From positions 496,001-560,000 of the forward strand of contig NZ_JACCBP010000002.1 of assembly GCF_013408655.1 (NCBI RefSeq): DNA of 64,000 bases, in the 5' to 3' direction. Position numbers and translations under genes: made by a program. Below, in pieces: positions 18,933 to 30,222 of this stretch. The stretch comes from Pigmentiphaga litoralis (lineage in GTDB: Bacteria; Pseudomonadota; Gammaproteobacteria; Burkholderiales; Burkholderiaceae_B). Under the pieces are notes generated by a model, which was given only the letters and a program-made list of their open reading frames with translations, did not search any database and was not told the DNA's origin. Within the stretch, counting starts at the first letter, position 1, and each line of letters begins with the position of its first letter.

Positions 18933-20510
18933 ATGAATCTCGTCATCGCGACCCCGCAAGGCTTGTATTGCCCGCCCGGCGATTTCTATATCGATCCGTG
19001 GCGTTCGGTCGACCGTGCCGTCATCACCCATGCCCACGCCGACCACGCGCGGCGCGGGCATCGCCACTATCTGGCCGCCGCGCCAGGGGAAGGCGTGCTG
19101 CGATCACGCATGGGCGAGATCTCATTGGATGCCTTGCCCTATGGCCAGAAGGTCGTCCACAACGGCGTCACCATCTCCTTGCACCCGGCCGGTCACGTGC
19201 TGGGATCGTCGCAGGTTCGCATCGAATATCGCGGCGAGGTCTGGGTCGCGTCGGGCGACTACAAGATCGGCACCGACCCCACCTGCCTGCCGTTCGAGCC
19301 GGTGCGTTGCCACACCTTCATCACCGAATCCACCTTCGGTCTGCCTATCTACCGTTGGCAAACCGACGAAGACCTCTTCGCCGAGATCAACGCCTGGTGG
19401 CGTGAAAACGCCGATGCCGGCCGCGCGTCGGTCGTCTACGCCTATGCCTTCGGCAAGGCGCAGCGCGTGATCGCGGGCGTGGATCCGTCGATCGGCACCA
19501 TCGTCATTCACGGCGCCGTCGATCCGCTCAACACCGCCTATCGCGCCGCCGGCGTGCCCCTGCCGCCCGCGTTCAAGGTCACGGACATCGAAGATAAGGC
19601 CTTGTTGCGGCGTTGCCTGGTTGTGGCGCCGCCGTCGGCGCAAGGCACACCGTGGCTGCGCCGCTTCGGCGAATATTCGGATGGCTTTGCCAGTGGCTGG
19701 ATGCAGGTGCGCGGCGCGCAACGCCGGCGCGGCGTGGATCGCGGCTTTGTCATGTCGGACCACGCGGACTGGCCCGGCTTGCAGTATGCGATCAAGGAAA
19801 GCGGCGCCGAGACGGTGTATGTCACCCACGGCAGCGTGGGCCCGATGGTGCGGTGGCTGACCGAGCAAGGGTATGAAGCGCTGTCGTTCACCACGGAATA
19901 TGGCGACGAGGAAGACGACTCGCAGGCGGGCGGCGAACCGGGGGCGGCCGAACCGGCTGCGGGGTCTACCGAGCCGGCAGGCGGTGCGGCGTCGGATACC
20001 GCGGCGGACGTGGATGCGGCTGGTGCTGGTGGGGCAGGGGAATGGGCTGCTGGTGCTGGTGCGGCCGGGGATCGGGCTGCTGGTGATGGGCGTGCTGGTG
20101 TTGGGGCTGCCGGCGCTACAGCCGCCGACGCCGTAAGCGCCAAGGCAGCCGCCGGCGTGCAAGCCGGCACGCAGCCTGAGCTCGCCCTGAACGCGCCGTC
20201 CGACGTGCTGGAAGCGGTGACGGAATTGAAGGCGCCAGTGGCCAAAGGCACGCCGGACCGATCGGCTGACGCCAATGAGGCGATCGACTTGGGTGAGGCC
20301 GCCGCGCCTTCCGGCGGCACCACGCCTTCCGACGCCACGGAAGACGGCAAGCCTGCGCCCCATCATCACGCCGCCGCATCTTCCGATGCCAATGAAAACG
20401 GCAAGCCTGCGTCCGATCCAGACGCCGTCGCATCTTCCGATTCCACTGAAGTCGGCAAGCCTGCGTCCGAGCATGACGCCGCCGCGCAAGGCCCGGGCAC
20501 CTCGTCATGA
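18933..20510 (+). CDS. Ligase-associated DNA exonuclease (metallo-beta-lactamase fold) with long acidic tail
   Basis: 525 residues. Residues 1-330 are the metallo-beta-lactamase/beta-CASP nuclease, with HAHADH at 33-38 and further metal ligands in HPAGHVLGS and SGDYK. Family members are about 330-340 residues; here roughly 190 extra residues of Ala/Gly/Asp/Glu follow, ending in three 18-residue repeats. The N-terminal enzyme looks intact; the tail is probably disordered. It overlaps the ligase start by 4 bp and belongs to the four-gene ligase-associated DNA-damage operon. Confidence 0.9.
   Translation: MNLVIATPQGLYCPPGDFYIDPWRSVDRAVITHAHADHARRGHRHYLAAAPGEGVLRSRMGEISLDALPYGQKVVHNGVTISLHPAGHVLGSSQVRIEYRGEVWVASGDYKIGTDPTCLPFEPVRCHTFITESTFGLPIYRWQTDEDLFAEINAWWRENADAGRASVVYAYAFGKAQRVIAGVDPSIGTIVIHGAVDPLNTAYRAAGVPLPPAFKVTDIEDKALLRRCLVVAPPSAQGTPWLRRFGEYSDGFASGWMQVRGAQRRRGVDRGFVMSDHADWPGLQYAIKESGAETVYVTHGSVGPMVRWLTEQGYEALSFTTEYGDEEDDSQAGGEPGAAEPAAGSTEPAGGAASDTAADVDAAGAGGAGEWAAGAGAAGDRAAGDGRAGVGAAGATAADAVSAKAAAGVQAGTQPELALNAPSDVLEAVTELKAPVAKGTPDRSADANEAIDLGEAAAPSGGTTPSDATEDGKPAPHHHAAASSDANENGKPASDPDAVASSDSTEVGKPASEHDAAAQGPGTSS
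20328..20489 (+). repeat. Three 54-bp in-frame repeats in the exonuclease tail
   Basis: Units begin at 20328, 20382 and 20436. Each encodes an 18-residue block of the form SDATEDGKPAP followed by an acidic or His/Ala tail, with moderate divergence between copies. They keep the reading frame, so copy-number change would only lengthen or shorten the tail. Confidence 0.85.
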
Positions 20511-22153
20511 AAGCTTTTGTCGACCTCTACACCGCGCTCGATAGCACCACGTCCAGCAAGAACAAACTGAAGGCATTGACCGATTACTTCAGCGCCGTGC
20601 CGCCCGAAGACGGCGCGTGGGCCGTGTACTTCCTGGCAGGCGGCAAGCCGCGGCAGATCATCCCCGTCAAGTTCCTGCGGGAATTCGCGCGCGAAGCCGC
20701 TGGCATTCCGGAATGGCTGTTCGACGAGAGCTACCACGCCGTCGGTGACCTGGCAGAAACCATCGCGCTGCTGCTGCCCGAGTCCGTCCATGGCGAAGAC
20801 CGTGGCCTTGCCCAATGGATGTCCGAAGCGCTGCTGCCCCTGCGCGGCATGGCGCCCGACATGGCCCGCCCTTTGCTGCTCGACATGTGGTCGCGGCTGG
20901 ATGCGCGCGGCCGCCTGGTCGGCACCAAGCTCATCACCGGCAGCTTCCGGGTGGGTGTGTCAAAGCTGCTGGTGACCCGTGCGCTGGCCGAAGTCAGCGG
21001 GGTGGATGCCAAACGCATTGCACAGCGGCTGGTCGGCTACACCGATCTGTCGGCACGCCCCGATGCCGACATGTTCCGTGCACTGATTGCCGAAGAAAGC
21101 GGCGACGAATCCCTGCGCCAGCACAGCGGCCATCCCTATCCCTTCTTTCTGGCCCACCCATTGCAGGCCGACGTGGCGACCTTTCCCACCGTGCTCGGCC
21201 CGCCCGCCAACTGGCAGATCGAATGGAAGTGGGACGGCATTCGCGGCCAGTTGGTAAAGCGCGCCGGCCAGACCTGGATCTGGTCGCGTGGCGAAGACCT
21301 TGTCACCGACCGCTTTCCGGAGCTGGTGGCGATTGGCGAATCTCTGCCTGACGGCACCGTGATCGACGGCGAAATCGTCGTCTGGCAAGACGGCAAGGTG
21401 CAGCCCTTCGCGATCCTGCAGCAGCGCATCGGCCGCAAGACGCTTGGCCCCAAGATCCTGCGCGACGCCCCCGTGGGCATGCTCGCGTACGACGTGCTGG
21501 AATGGAACGGCGTCGACTGGCGCACCCAGCCGCAGCACGCGCGGCGCGCCCAGCTCGATCGCATCATCGAATCGCATCCGCATCCGGCCCTGCACGCCAG
21601 CCCGCTGCTCAGTGGCGCCGAATGGTCCGACCTGGCCACCCTGCGCGAGCAATCGCGCGACCTGGGCGTCGAAGGCATGATGCTCAAGGCCCGCGACGCC
21701 CACTACGGCGTCGGCCGCACCAAGGACGTGGGCGTGTGGTGGAAGTGGAAGATAGATCCCTTCACGATTGATGCCGTGCTGATCTACGGCCAGCGCGGCC
21801 ATGGCCGCCGCGCCAGCCTGTATTCCGACTACACCTTTGCCGTGTGGGACGGCGAACCCGGCGACCCCGACCGCAAGCTCGTGCCCTTTGCCAAGGCATA
21901 TTCCGGCCTGACCGACGAAGAGATCGGCAAGGTCGACAACATCATCCGCAAGACAACCCTGGAAAGCTTTGGCCCCGTGCGCAGCGTCAAGCCGACCATG
22001 GTGTTCGAACTCGGCTTCGAAGGCATCGCCCGCAGCACCCGCCACAAAAGCGGCATCGCCGTGCGCTTCCCCCGCATGCTGCGCTGGCGCACCGACAAGC
22101 CGGTTGAAGAGGCGGACACGCTGACGACGCTGTCCGCGCTGCTGCCGTCATGA
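20507..22153 (+). CDS. ATP-dependent DNA ligase (ligase-associated operon)
   Basis: 548 residues. It has an N-terminal DNA-binding domain, then the adenylation domain with the KWDG motif and catalytic lysine K241, downstream SRGED, DGEIV and [11 protein letters not shown] nucleotidyltransferase motifs, and an OB-fold domain. It seals nicks using ATP, in addition to the essential NAD-dependent LigA. The start overlaps the exonuclease stop and the stop overlaps the helicase start, so the operon is translationally coupled. Confidence 0.93.
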   Translation: MKAFVDLYTALDSTTSSKNKLKALTDYFSAVPPEDGAWAVYFLAGGKPRQIIPVKFLREFAREAAGIPEWLFDESYHAVGDLAETIALLLPESVHGEDRGLAQWMSEALLPLRGMAPDMARPLLLDMWSRLDARGRLVGTKLITGSFRVGVSKLLVTRALAEVSGVDAKRIAQRLVGYTDLSARPDADMFRALIAEESGDESLRQHSGHPYPFFLAHPLQADVATFPTVLGPPANWQIEWKWDGIRGQLVKRAGQTWIWSRGEDLVTDRFPELVAIGESLPDGTVIDGEIVVWQDGKVQPFAILQQRIGRKTLGPKILRDAPVGMLAYDVLEWNGVDWRTQPQHARRAQLDRIIESHPHPALHASPLLSGAEWSDLATLREQSRDLGVEGMMLKARDAHYGVGRTKDVGVWWKWKIDPFTIDAVLIYGQRGHGRRASLYSDYTFAVWDGEPGDPDRKLVPFAKAYSGLTDEEIGKVDNIIRKTTLESFGPVRSVKPTMVFELGFEGIARSTRHKSGIAVRFPRMLRWRTDKPVEEADTLTTLSALLPS

Positions 22154-25100
22154 CAAAGAAGGCGGGCATCGCGAGCGGGGCGGCTGAGGATGGCGCGGCA
22201 GCGGCGAAGCGGCGGCCGTCTGTCCGTAAGGCTGCACGGGTCTCTGATGATGCGGATGCGGGGCGTGTTCAAGACGGCGCCAAGTCCAGGACCCGGAAGG
22301 CTGCACGGACATCGAGCGTTGCTGACGAAGCGGATGCAAAGGTCGTTGAAAGCGGCGCTGATGTCACTGCTGGCAAGGCGCCTGCGATTCAAAAATTTTT
22401 GAATCCGTCATCGACTGCGGTTGCGGCTGCCTCCGAGGCCTCGTCCGTCCACGTGGAAGGGGGCGCCGCGCCGTCGGCTGCTGCCCGTCCGCGCGCGCGC
22501 CGCCGTGTCGTGCCCAAGCTGCTTGCGCCCTGGATGGCGGCCCGCGGCTGGTCGCCATTCCGTTTCCAGCAGGACGCGTGGGACGCGATCATCCATGGCA
22601 AGTCCGGCCTGTTGCACGCCACGACGGGCGCCGGCAAAACCTACGCGATCTGGCTCGGGGCGCTGCTGGCATTTGGCGCGAGAGCGGTGCATCCGCCCAT
22701 GCTGGATGCGACGCAAGATGTGGCCCCGGACGCGGATAACGTCGCGTCGGACGATGACTTGCCGGCGGGAGACGGGGCCGCGCCCCGCAAGCGGCCCCGA
22801 GCCACGCATTTCGATGCGGTAGCCGGGCTGGACGAGGATGAGGATGGGGAGGAAGACGCCGACGATGCGGGCAGCAGTGCGGGTAGCGCCGCCGCGCGCC
22901 TGCGCGTCAATCTCGACCCCGCGGATGACGGCGGGGACGATGGACATGCTGGCCAGCGTGGCGGCGCGTCATCGTCGTTGTCCGGTGCCTTGCCCGAGCC
23001 ACGTCGCGTGCCCCGCGAACGCCGACGCGGCTCGCAAGCCACGCGTCGCCGCGCCCTGGATGCCGCGCTTGGGCTGAGCGCGCCCAACCCGGCTTTTGAA
23101 AGCGGGACGCTGGAGTCGCAAGGCAACGCCGGCACGGCCGCTGGCAGCAATGCAGCTGCTGCATCGGATGCGCCTGGCACGCTTGCCGGTGCCGGTACCG
23201 GTGGCGGTGCCGGTGTCGGTGCCAGTGCCAGTGCCAGTGCCAGTGCCAGTGCCAGTGCCAGTGCCAGTGCCAGTGCAGGCTCCGTCGCTGGCAGCACTGC
23301 ACCCGCATCCACCGCCGCGCCTGGGCCGGGCAGCTATGCCGCCTGGACTCAGGCAAGAGCGGAGAAGGCCGCCGCCGAAGCCGCCGCGCGCGCCGCCGCC
23401 GAGGCTGCTGGCAAGGCGCCCGGCAAGACAGGGCACAAAGCATCGGCAGGCAGGGAGGGCGGTAAAAGAAACAGCAGCGCAGGGAGCGAGGCGAGCAGCG
23501 AGGCAAGCAGTACTGCGGACAGCAGCGCGGGCCACGCCGAAGGTGGCAATGCCGAAGGTGGCAATGCCGAAGGCGGCAATGCAGAAGTCAGCGCCCGCAA
23601 CGCCGAAAGCCTCTCCGCAGGCACCCTTTCCGATTCCGATACGCGTGTGTTCGCGCAGACCCGCGAACCGCGCTCCATCGACGACCAGGAAACCCAGGCC
23701 GCGCTGAATCCTGGCGCCATCATGCGCGCGGCGTCGTCGGCCATGCGGCGCGCCATCGCGGCCAGCCGCGCCGCGCACGCCGCCGCCTCGGCGCCATCGA
23801 CCTCGGTCGCCGTACCGCCACCCCCCGCACGCATCCGCAGCCGCGCCTTCCCCCCGCCGCCGCTCACGGTGATCTGGCTGACACCCATGCGCGCGCTTGC
23901 GGCCGACACCTACAAGGCCCTCAACACGCCCGTCGATGCGCTCGGCCTCGACTGGACCGTCGGCCAGCGCACCGGCGACACCGGCAGCAGCGACCGCGCC
24001 GCCCAAGCCCGCCGCCTGCCCACCGCGCTGATCACCACGCCGGAGAGTCTGTCGCTCATGCTCGCCCGCAATGACGCGGAAGCCACCTTATCCACGGTGC
24101 GCATGGTCGTCGTCGACGAGTGGCATGAACTGCTTGGCAACAAACGCGGCGTGCAGGTGCAACTGGCCTTGGCGCGCCTGCGACGCTGGAACCCGCAATT
24201 GCAGGTCTGGGGTCTGTCCGCGACGCTGGGCAATCTTGATGAGGCGATGCAGACGCTGCTGGGCGCAAACGCCGCACCCGCACCGGCGGCCCCCCTCAGC
24301 ACACATGCCGCCATCATTGAACCCGATCATCGCGGGGTGCTGGTCCGCGGCCAGGAACCCAAGACCCTGACCATCGACACGCTGCTCCCCGACGCCGTCG
24401 AACGTTTCGCCTGGGCCGGCCACTTGGGCCTGCGCATGCTGCCCAAGGTCATCAACGAAATCGCCTCGTCGTCCAATACCCTCGTCTTCACCAACACGCG
24501 CTCGCAAGCCGAACTCTGGTATCAGGCCCTGCTCGACGCCAAACCCGAATGGGCGGGCGAAATCGCCTTGCATCACGGCTCGCTCGATAAAGCCGTGCGC
24601 GACTGGGTCGAAGATGGCCTCAAGACCGGCAGTCTGCGTGCGGTGGTGTGCACGTCCAGCCTCGACCTGGGCGTCGACTTTCTGCCGGTGGACCGGGTCC
24701 TGCAGATCGGGTCCGCCAAGGGCGTCGCGCGCCTGCTGCAACGTGCCGGCCGATCCGGCCACGCGCCGGGCCGGCCCTCGCGCGTCACCCTGGTGCCGAC
24801 GCACAGCATCGAAGTGATCGAAGGCGCCGCGGCGCGCGAGGCCGTGCGCGAAGGGCATGTCGAAGCCCGCACGGCGCCGGATCAGCCGCTGGATGTGCTG
24901 GTTCAGCATCTGGTCACGGTCGCGCTGGGCGGCGGGTTCACGCCCGACAACCTGTACGACGAAGTGCGTAGCGCCTGGTCCTACCGGTCCTTGTCGCGCG
25001 AATCCTGGCAGTGGTGCCTGGATTTCGTCCGACAGGGTGGCGAGTCCCTGGCCGCCTATCCCGACTACCGCCGCGTGGTGCCCGACGATGCGGGCGTGTG

Positions 25101-26229
25101 GCGCGTGCCCGATGCACGCCTGGCGCGCCGGCACCGCATGAGCGTCGGCACCATCGTCAGCGACGCGAGCATGCAGGTGCGGTACTGGACCGGCAAGGGG
25201 GGCGGCGGACGTCTGGGCACCATCGAAGAAAGCTTCATTGCCCGGCTCAAGCCCGGTGAAGGATTCCTGTTCGCGGGCAAGGTGCTGGAACTGGTGCGCG
25301 TGCACGAAATGACCGCGTTCGTGAAGCGCGCGTCGGCCCGCAAGCCTGCGGTGCCGCGCTGGAATGGCGGCAAGATGCCCATGTCGTCCACCCTGGCGGA
25401 CGCGGTCGTGGATCAGCTGGAAGCCGCGTCCAAGGGCCATTACGACAGCCCGGAATTGCGCCTGGCCAAGCCGCTGCTCGACATTCAGCAGCGGTGGTCG
25501 GCGCTGCCGACAGCGCACAGCCTGCTGGCCGAAACGCTCAAGTCGCGCGAAGGCTGGCACCTGTTCCTGTATCCGTTCGCGGGCCGGCATGTGCACCTGG
25601 GCATCGCCAGCCTGCTCGCCTGGCGCGCGGCGCAAATCCAGCCCGCCACGTTTTCGATGGCGGTCAACGACTACGGCCTGGAGCTGCTGTCGTCGACGCC
25701 AGTCGACTGGGTCAATGCCCTGCCGCGCATTCTGGAAACGCGCTTGCCGGCCGGTGTGGCGCCGCCCGACCTGCCCGACGACCTGCTCAAGGAGATCCTG
25801 GACAGCATGAATGCCGGCGAACTGGCGCAGCGCCGCTTTCGGGAGATCGCGCGTGTGTCGGGGCTGATCTTCCAGGGCTTTCCGGGCGCGGCCAAAAGCA
25901 TGCGGCAGGTGCAGGCATCGTCCGGACTGTTCTACGACGTGTTCCGCAAATATGACCCGGGCAACCTGCTGTTGACCCAGGCCGAACGCGAGGTGCTCAG
26001 CCAGGAACTCGACATTGCCCGCCTCCAGCACACGCTGGCGCGGCTGCGGGAACGCGAACTGGACCTGCGCGTGCTGGAACGGCCGACGCCCTTCGGCTTT
26101 CCGCTGCTGGTGGAACGTTTCCGCGAGAAGTTGTCGAACGAATCACTGGCCGATCGCGTAGCCCGCATGGTCCAGAATCTCGAACAGGTCGCCGACGCGC
26201 CCATCAAGACGCGCCGCGCGGCCTCCTAG
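22150..26229 (+). CDS. Ligase-associated DEXH-box helicase (Lhr-like) with giant low-complexity insertion
   Basis: 1359 residues against a usual length of about 820-850. Motif I TTGAGKT is at 158-164, motif Ia (TPMRALA) only at about 578, and motif II DEWH at 656-659, with LSATLGNL, helicase C-terminal and Lhr-type C-terminal domains following. About 390 residues lie between motif I and Ia where some 40 are expected; they are Ala/Ser/Gly/Asp-rich and carry microsatellites. An N-terminal stretch of about 115 residues is also low complexity. All helicase motifs are intact, so it is probably active with a disordered loop emerging next to the ATP site. Confidence 0.9.
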   Translation: MTKKAGIASGAAEDGAAAAKRRPSVRKAARVSDDADAGRVQDGAKSRTRKAARTSSVADEADAKVVESGADVTAGKAPAIQKFLNPSSTAVAAASEASSVHVEGGAAPSAAARPRARRRVVPKLLAPWMAARGWSPFRFQQDAWDAIIHGKSGLLHATTGAGKTYAIWLGALLAFGARAVHPPMLDATQDVAPDADNVASDDDLPAGDGAAPRKRPRATHFDAVAGLDEDEDGEEDADDAGSSAGSAAARLRVNLDPADDGGDDGHAGQRGGASSSLSGALPEPRRVPRERRRGSQATRRRALDAALGLSAPNPAFESGTLESQGNAGTAAGSNAAAASDAPGTLAGAGTGGGAGVGASASASASASASASASASAGSVAGSTAPASTAAPGPGSYAAWTQARAEKAAAEAAARAAAEAAGKAPGKTGHKASAGREGGKRNSSAGSEASSEASSTADSSAGHAEGGNAEGGNAEGGNAEVSARNAESLSAGTLSDSDTRVFAQTREPRSIDDQETQAALNPGAIMRAASSAMRRAIAASRAAHAAASAPSTSVAVPPPPARIRSRAFPPPPLTVIWLTPMRALAADTYKALNTPVDALGLDWTVGQRTGDTGSSDRAAQARRLPTALITTPESLSLMLARNDAEATLSTVRMVVVDEWHELLGNKRGVQVQLALARLRRWNPQLQVWGLSATLGNLDEAMQTLLGANAAPAPAAPLSTHAAIIEPDHRGVLVRGQEPKTLTIDTLLPDAVERFAWAGHLGLRMLPKVINEIASSSNTLVFTNTRSQAELWYQALLDAKPEWAGEIALHHGSLDKAVRDWVEDGLKTGSLRAVVCTSSLDLGVDFLPVDRVLQIGSAKGVARLLQRAGRSGHAPGRPSRVTLVPTHSIEVIEGAAAREAVREGHVEARTAPDQPLDVLVQHLVTVALGGGFTPDNLYDEVRSAWSYRSLSRESWQWCLDFVRQGGESLAAYPDYRRVVPDDAGVWRVPDARLARRHRMSVGTIVSDASMQVRYWTGKGGGGRLGTIEESFIARLKPGEGFLFAGKVLELVRVHEMTAFVKRASARKPAVPRWNGGKMPMSSTLADAVVDQLEAASKGHYDSPELRLAKPLLDIQQRWSALPTAHSLLAETLKSREGWHLFLYPFAGRHVHLGIASLLAWRAAQIQPATFSMAVNDYGLELLSSTPVDWVNALPRILETRLPAGVAPPDLPDDLLKEILDSMNAGELAQRRFREIARVSGLIFQGFPGAAKSMRQVQASSGLFYDVFRKYDPGNLLLTQAEREVLSQELDIARLQHTLARLRERELDLRVLERPTPFGFPLLVERFREKLSNESLADRVARMVQNLEQVADAPIKTRRAAS
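23221..23274 (+). repeat. (GCCAGT)9 microsatellite inside the helicase gene
   Basis: Nine perfect copies of GCCAGT encode an Ala-Ser dipeptide run. A degenerate GGTGCC-type stretch precedes it. The 6-bp period preserves frame, so slippage would alter loop length, not switch the gene off. Confidence 0.95.
23536..23580 (+). repeat. 15-bp triplicate repeat inside the helicase gene
   Basis: Three adjacent copies of GCCGAAGGTGGCAAT (the third with one change) encode the pentapeptide AEGGN three times, within the same low-complexity insertion. Confidence 0.9.
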
Positions 26230-26231
26230 TA

Positions 26232-26930
26232 TTGGAATTGCCCGCTTTGAATCTTCCTGTTCATGTCGAGATCGACTGCCACGGCGAACGCCTGTGGCTG
26301 CTGGCCGATCACGCCATCTGGTGGCCCGCGCAGCGCACCTTGCTGATTGCCGATGCCCACTTCGGCAAGGCCGCCACGTACCGCGTGCTGGGCCAGCCCG
26401 TGCCGCACGGCACGACCCAACATAACGTCGAACGCATCGATGCCTTGCTGGACCTTTACCCGGCCAGGCACATCGTTTTCCTGGGCGACTTTCTGCATGG
26501 TCCCCAGGTGCACCGTTCCACCGGCCCGACCTTCGACACGCTGCTGGCATGGCGCGCCCGCCATCCGGACCTGCTGTGCACGCTGGTGCGCGGCAATCAC
26601 GATGCCCGTGCCGGCGACCCGCCCAAGGCGCTGCAGTTCGAGGTCGTGAACGAGCCGTTCCTGATGGGATCGCTGGCGCTGTGTCACCATCCCCAGCGCC
26701 ACCCGACGCACTACGTGCTGGCCGGGCACGAGCACCCCGTGTTCGTGCTGCGCGGGCGCGGGCGGGACAGCCTGCGGCTGCCCGGTTTCGTGTTCGATGA
26801 CGGCGCCGCGGTGCTGCCGGCGTTTGGCGACTTTACGGGGGGCTACGCCGTGCAGCACGCCCCTGGCCGGCGGATCTATGTAGCGGGTGGCGGTGGCGTG
26901 TGGCAAGTGCAAGGACATGTGCAGGTGTGA
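26232..26930 (+). CDS. pdeM: Ligase-associated metallophosphoesterase PdeM
   Basis: 232 residues from a TTG start just after the helicase stop. Metallophosphoesterase motifs are complete: D41-x-H43 (DAHFGK), G85-D86 (GDFLHG), G121-N-H-D124 and a later GHEHP. In this conserved operon it accompanies the exonuclease, ligase and helicase and is thought to process DNA ends. It is the last gene of the operon; a convergent pnt operon follows. Confidence 0.9.
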   Translation: MELPALNLPVHVEIDCHGERLWLLADHAIWWPAQRTLLIADAHFGKAATYRVLGQPVPHGTTQHNVERIDALLDLYPARHIVFLGDFLHGPQVHRSTGPTFDTLLAWRARHPDLLCTLVRGNHDARAGDPPKALQFEVVNEPFLMGSLALCHHPQRHPTHYVLAGHEHPVFVLRGRGRDSLRLPGFVFDDGAAVLPAFGDFTGGYAVQHAPGRRIYVAGGGGVWQVQGHVQV

Positions 26931-27015
26931 TGGGTGATACGCGGCAACGCGCCGCGGCCGGCATGCTGTCTGCCACCCCGGTGCCCGGGGGTGACGGACG
27001 CAGCATCCCTGGCCG

Positions 27016-28449
27016 TCACTCCACCGCCTTCACCATGTCTTCAACGACCTTCTTTGCATCGCCAAACACCATCATGGTCTTGTCGAGATAGAAGAGCTCG
27101 TTGTCCAGCCCCGCATATCCGGCAGCCATCGACCGCTTGTTCACGATCACGGTCCGCGCCTTGTAGGCCTCCAGGATCGGCATGCCGGCAATGGCCGATT
27201 TGGGATCCGTCTTGGCCGCCGGGTTGACCACGTCGTTCGCGCCCAGCACCAGCACCACGTCAACCTGCCCGAACTCGCTGTTGATGTCGTCCATCTCGAA
27301 CACCTGTTCGTAGGGCACTTCGGCCTCGGCCAGCAGCACGTTCATGTGCCCCGGCATGCGGCCCGCTACGGGGTGGATCGCATACTTCACGTCCACGCCG
27401 CGCGCCACCAGCTTGCTGGTCAGCTCTTTCAGCGCATGCTGCGCGCGGGCCACGGCCAACCCATACCCCGGCACGATCACCACCGTTTCGGCATTGGTCA
27501 GCATGAAGGCCGCATCGTCGGGGCTGCCCGACTTGACCGGCCGCTGCACCTGCTCGCCCGCCGCCGCGCCACCGCCGGCTTCGCCACCAAAGCCGCCCAG
27601 GATCACGTTGAAGAACGACCGGTTCATGGCCTTGCACATGATGTACGACAGGATGGCCCCTGACGATCCCACCAGCGATCCCGCAATGATCAGCATGGGG
27701 TTGTTGAGCGAGAACCCGATGCCAGCCGCCGCCCAGCCCGAGTAGCTGTTCAGCATCGACACCACCACCGGCATGTCGGCCCCGCCGATCGGGATGATGA
27801 TCAGCACGCCCAGCACGAAGGCGATCGCCAGCATCAGCACGAACGGCGTCCAGCTTTGCGTGAGCACGAACCAGGCGCCGCAGCCCAGCATCGCGATGCC
27901 CAGCGCCAGGTTGAGCAGGTGCTGCCCGGGAAACTGCACCGGCGCACCGCGGAACACCCGCAGCTTGTACTTGCCGGACAGCTTGCCAAACGCAATGACG
28001 GATCCCGAAAACGTGATGGCGCCCACGAAGCTGCCGATGAACAGTTCAATCCGGTTGCCGAACGGGATGGGCGTGCCGACCGCGGCAATGCCGAAGGCAT
28101 GCGGTTCGGCCACCGCGGCAATCGCGATGAAGACCGCCGCCAAGCCGATCATGCTGTGCATGAAGGCGACCAGTTCGGGCATCTTGGTCATCTCGACGCG
28201 CTTGGCCATGATCGTGCCGGCCGTGCCGCCGATCAGCAGACCCACCAGTACCCATGCCAGCCCGATCGCAGGCGCCTGGCTGAGCCGCGCGATCAGTGCG
28301 CCAGTCGTCAACACCGCGATGGTCATGCCGATCATGCCAAAGGCATTGCCGCGCCGCGACGTTGTCGGATGCGACAGCCCCTTCAGCGCCTGGATGAAGC
28401 ACACCGACGCAACCAGATAGAGCAGGGTGACCACATTGAGCGAGAGCAT
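27016..28449 (-). CDS. pntB: NAD(P) transhydrogenase subunit beta
   Basis: 477 residues: about eight to nine transmembrane helices followed by the NADP-binding domain III (from about residue 300) with GYGLAVARAQ and GANDVVNP motifs. It couples proton entry to NADPH formation. Third gene of pntAa-pntAb-pntB; its ATG overlaps the pntAb stop (ATGA). Confidence 0.95.
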   Translation of the reverse strand: MLSLNVVTLLYLVASVCFIQALKGLSHPTTSRRGNAFGMIGMTIAVLTTGALIARLSQAPAIGLAWVLVGLLIGGTAGTIMAKRVEMTKMPELVAFMHSMIGLAAVFIAIAAVAEPHAFGIAAVGTPIPFGNRIELFIGSFVGAITFSGSVIAFGKLSGKYKLRVFRGAPVQFPGQHLLNLALGIAMLGCGAWFVLTQSWTPFVLMLAIAFVLGVLIIIPIGGADMPVVVSMLNSYSGWAAAGIGFSLNNPMLIIAGSLVGSSGAILSYIMCKAMNRSFFNVILGGFGGEAGGGAAAGEQVQRPVKSGSPDDAAFMLTNAETVVIVPGYGLAVARAQHALKELTSKLVARGVDVKYAIHPVAGRMPGHMNVLLAEAEVPYEQVFEMDDINSEFGQVDVVLVLGANDVVNPAAKTDPKSAIAGMPILEAYKARTVIVNKRSMAAGYAGLDNELFYLDKTMMVFGDAKKVVEDMVKAVE

Positions 28450-28817
28450 CAGTGTGTCTCCTTCGCTGCGGAAGGAGTGGCCTTGGCATCGGCCTTGCCG
28501 GCGTCACCGCCCGCGGCGCGCGGCGCCTTGTCCTTCTTGCGGAACATTTCCAGCATGCGGCGCGTGACCAGAAAGCCGCCAAACACATTGACCGCCGCCA
28601 GCGCCACGGCCAGCACGCCCATGGTCTTGCCCAGCGTGGTGTCGGTCAGCGCCGCCGCCAGCATCGCGCCCACGATGATGATGGCCGAGATGGCATTGGT
28701 CACCGCCATCAGTGGCGTATGCAAGGCAGGCGTGACGTTCCAGACCACGTGATACCCGACGTAGATCGCCAGCACGAAAATGATCAGGTTGATGACGGTG
28801 TGATCGATCAGGTCCAT
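28449..28817 (-). CDS. pntAb: NAD(P) transhydrogenase subunit alpha, membrane part
   Basis: 122 residues from the ATG at 28817; the frame is open upstream only as a shadow of pntAa. Three to four hydrophobic helices span residues about 9-90, followed by a charged Ala/Lys/Asp tail. In many proteobacteria the alpha subunit is split into PntAa (NAD binding) and PntAb (membrane), as here. Its start overlaps the pntAa stop. Confidence 0.92.
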   Translation of the reverse strand: MDLIDHTVINLIIFVLAIYVGYHVVWNVTPALHTPLMAVTNAISAIIIVGAMLAAALTDTTLGKTMGVLAVALAAVNVFGGFLVTRRMLEMFRKKDKAPRAAGGDAGKADAKATPSAAKETH

Positions 28818-29941
28818 CAGGCGCTCCTTGTCACGCGGTTGGCGTCGGCCACCATGCAGGCCGCCACGATCTCGTCTTCGCGCTGGATGGCCAGCGCGCC
28901 TTCCTTGTCCAGGATCAGCTTCAGGAAATCCAGCACGTTGCGGGCATACAGCGCGGACGCATCCGTGCCCACCATGGCCGGCAGGTTCGTGTAGCCGATC
29001 AGGGTGACGCCGTGCGCGACCACGACCTCGTCGGGCCGCGACAAGGGGCAGTTGCCGCCACGTTCCACCGCCAGGTCGACAATGACCGACCCCGGCTTCA
29101 TGGCCTTGACCGTGTCTTCGGACACCAGTACGGGGGCAGGGCGGCCCGGGATCAAGGCGGTGGTGATGACGATGTCCGCCTGCTTGCATCGTTCGGCCAC
29201 CAGGCCCGCCTGGCGCGCCATCCACGCCGCGGGCATCGGCCGCGCGTAGCCGCCGGTGCCTTGGGCGATCTCCCGTTCTTCGTCGGTCTCGAAGGGCACG
29301 TCGATGAACTTGGCGCCCAGCGATTCGATCTGTTCCTTGGCGGCCGGCCGCACGTCGGACGCTTCGACCACCGCGCCCAGCCGTTTGGCCGTGGCGATTG
29401 CCTGCAGGCCCGCCACGCCCGCGCCCAGCACCACCACGCGCGCAGCCTTGACCGTGCCCGCCGCCGTCATCAGCATGGGCATGAAACGGCCATAGGCATT
29501 GGCCGCCAGCAGCACCGCCTTGTAGCCGGCAATATTGGCCTGTGACGAGAGCACGTCCAGGCTTTGCGCCCGGGTGATCCGTGGCGCGGCTTCCAGCGCA
29601 AACGCCGTGACGCCCGTGGCGGCCAGGGCAGACAGGCCCTCGGCGTCGAACGGGTTCAGCATGCCGACCAGTACCTGGCCCGGGCGCAGATGCGCGCGTT
29701 CATCGGAAGCGGGCGCCTGCACTTTCAGCATCACATCGGCCTGGGCGTACAGGTCTGCCGCGTTGGGAACAACCTGCGCGCCGGCCGCCACGTACGCGTC
29801 GTCAAGATATTGCGAGGCCTGCCCGGCGCCGGCCTGAATCAGGACCTGCGCGCCCGAGGCACACAGCTTCTTGACCGTTTCGGGGGTGGCGGCGACGCGC
29901 GTCTCTCCTGACCGGGTTTCGGTCGGGATACCGATCTTCAT
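28817..29941 (-). CDS. pntAa: NAD(P) transhydrogenase subunit alpha, NAD-binding part
   Basis: 374 residues. It resembles alanine dehydrogenase/PNT: the N-terminal GIPTET and GETRVA block, a Rossmann-type [21 protein letters not shown] at about residues 167-188 and the mobile-loop region. It binds NADH in the cytoplasm and pairs with PntAb/PntB. First gene of the operon; the 281-bp gap before it is shared with a divergent GntR gene and should hold both promoters. Confidence 0.94.
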   Translation of the reverse strand: MKIGIPTETRSGETRVAATPETVKKLCASGAQVLIQAGAGQASQYLDDAYVAAGAQVVPNAADLYAQADVMLKVQAPASDERAHLRPGQVLVGMLNPFDAEGLSALAATGVTAFALEAAPRITRAQSLDVLSSQANIAGYKAVLLAANAYGRFMPMLMTAAGTVKAARVVVLGAGVAGLQAIATAKRLGAVVEASDVRPAAKEQIESLGAKFIDVPFETDEEREIAQGTGGYARPMPAAWMARQAGLVAERCKQADIVITTALIPGRPAPVLVSEDTVKAMKPGSVIVDLAVERGGNCPLSRPDEVVVAHGVTLIGYTNLPAMVGTDASALYARNVLDFLKLILDKEGALAIQREDEIVAACMVADANRVTRSA

Positions 29942-30222
29942 GGTGCGGACTCCTCGAGTGGACGACGCATCGCGGATGACACGCCGGTCATGCTTGTCGA
30001 TCGTTCCTAACGCTGATTCTTCTTGTTGTGCCAGGGCATCCTAGCATGCAGAACACGTTTGCTTACATGCGTTCTTTCCCGCGGCAGGACAGGAACATCC
30101 AGGTGTCCCGTCACCCCTGCAGTTGACTGGTTGTATGATGACCGGGTAAGGTACCGCCTACCTGACGTGTCCCGCCCGGCGCCCCGTCCGGCGCCCGCAC
30201 CTGACCCCTGCATCACCCGTAC

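Noticed and set aside
23221..23274. Phase-variation switch in the helicase gene
   Set aside because: The 6-bp unit keeps the frame, so copy-number change cannot switch the gene off.
24088..26031. 647-codon minus-strand open frame
   Set aside because: It is a shadow of the helicase gene, with no recognisable motif.
26974..26993. Hairpin between pdeM and pntB as a terminator
   Set aside because: The stem CACCCCGG/CCGGGGGTG has a bulge and no T-run on either strand, so it is too weak to call.
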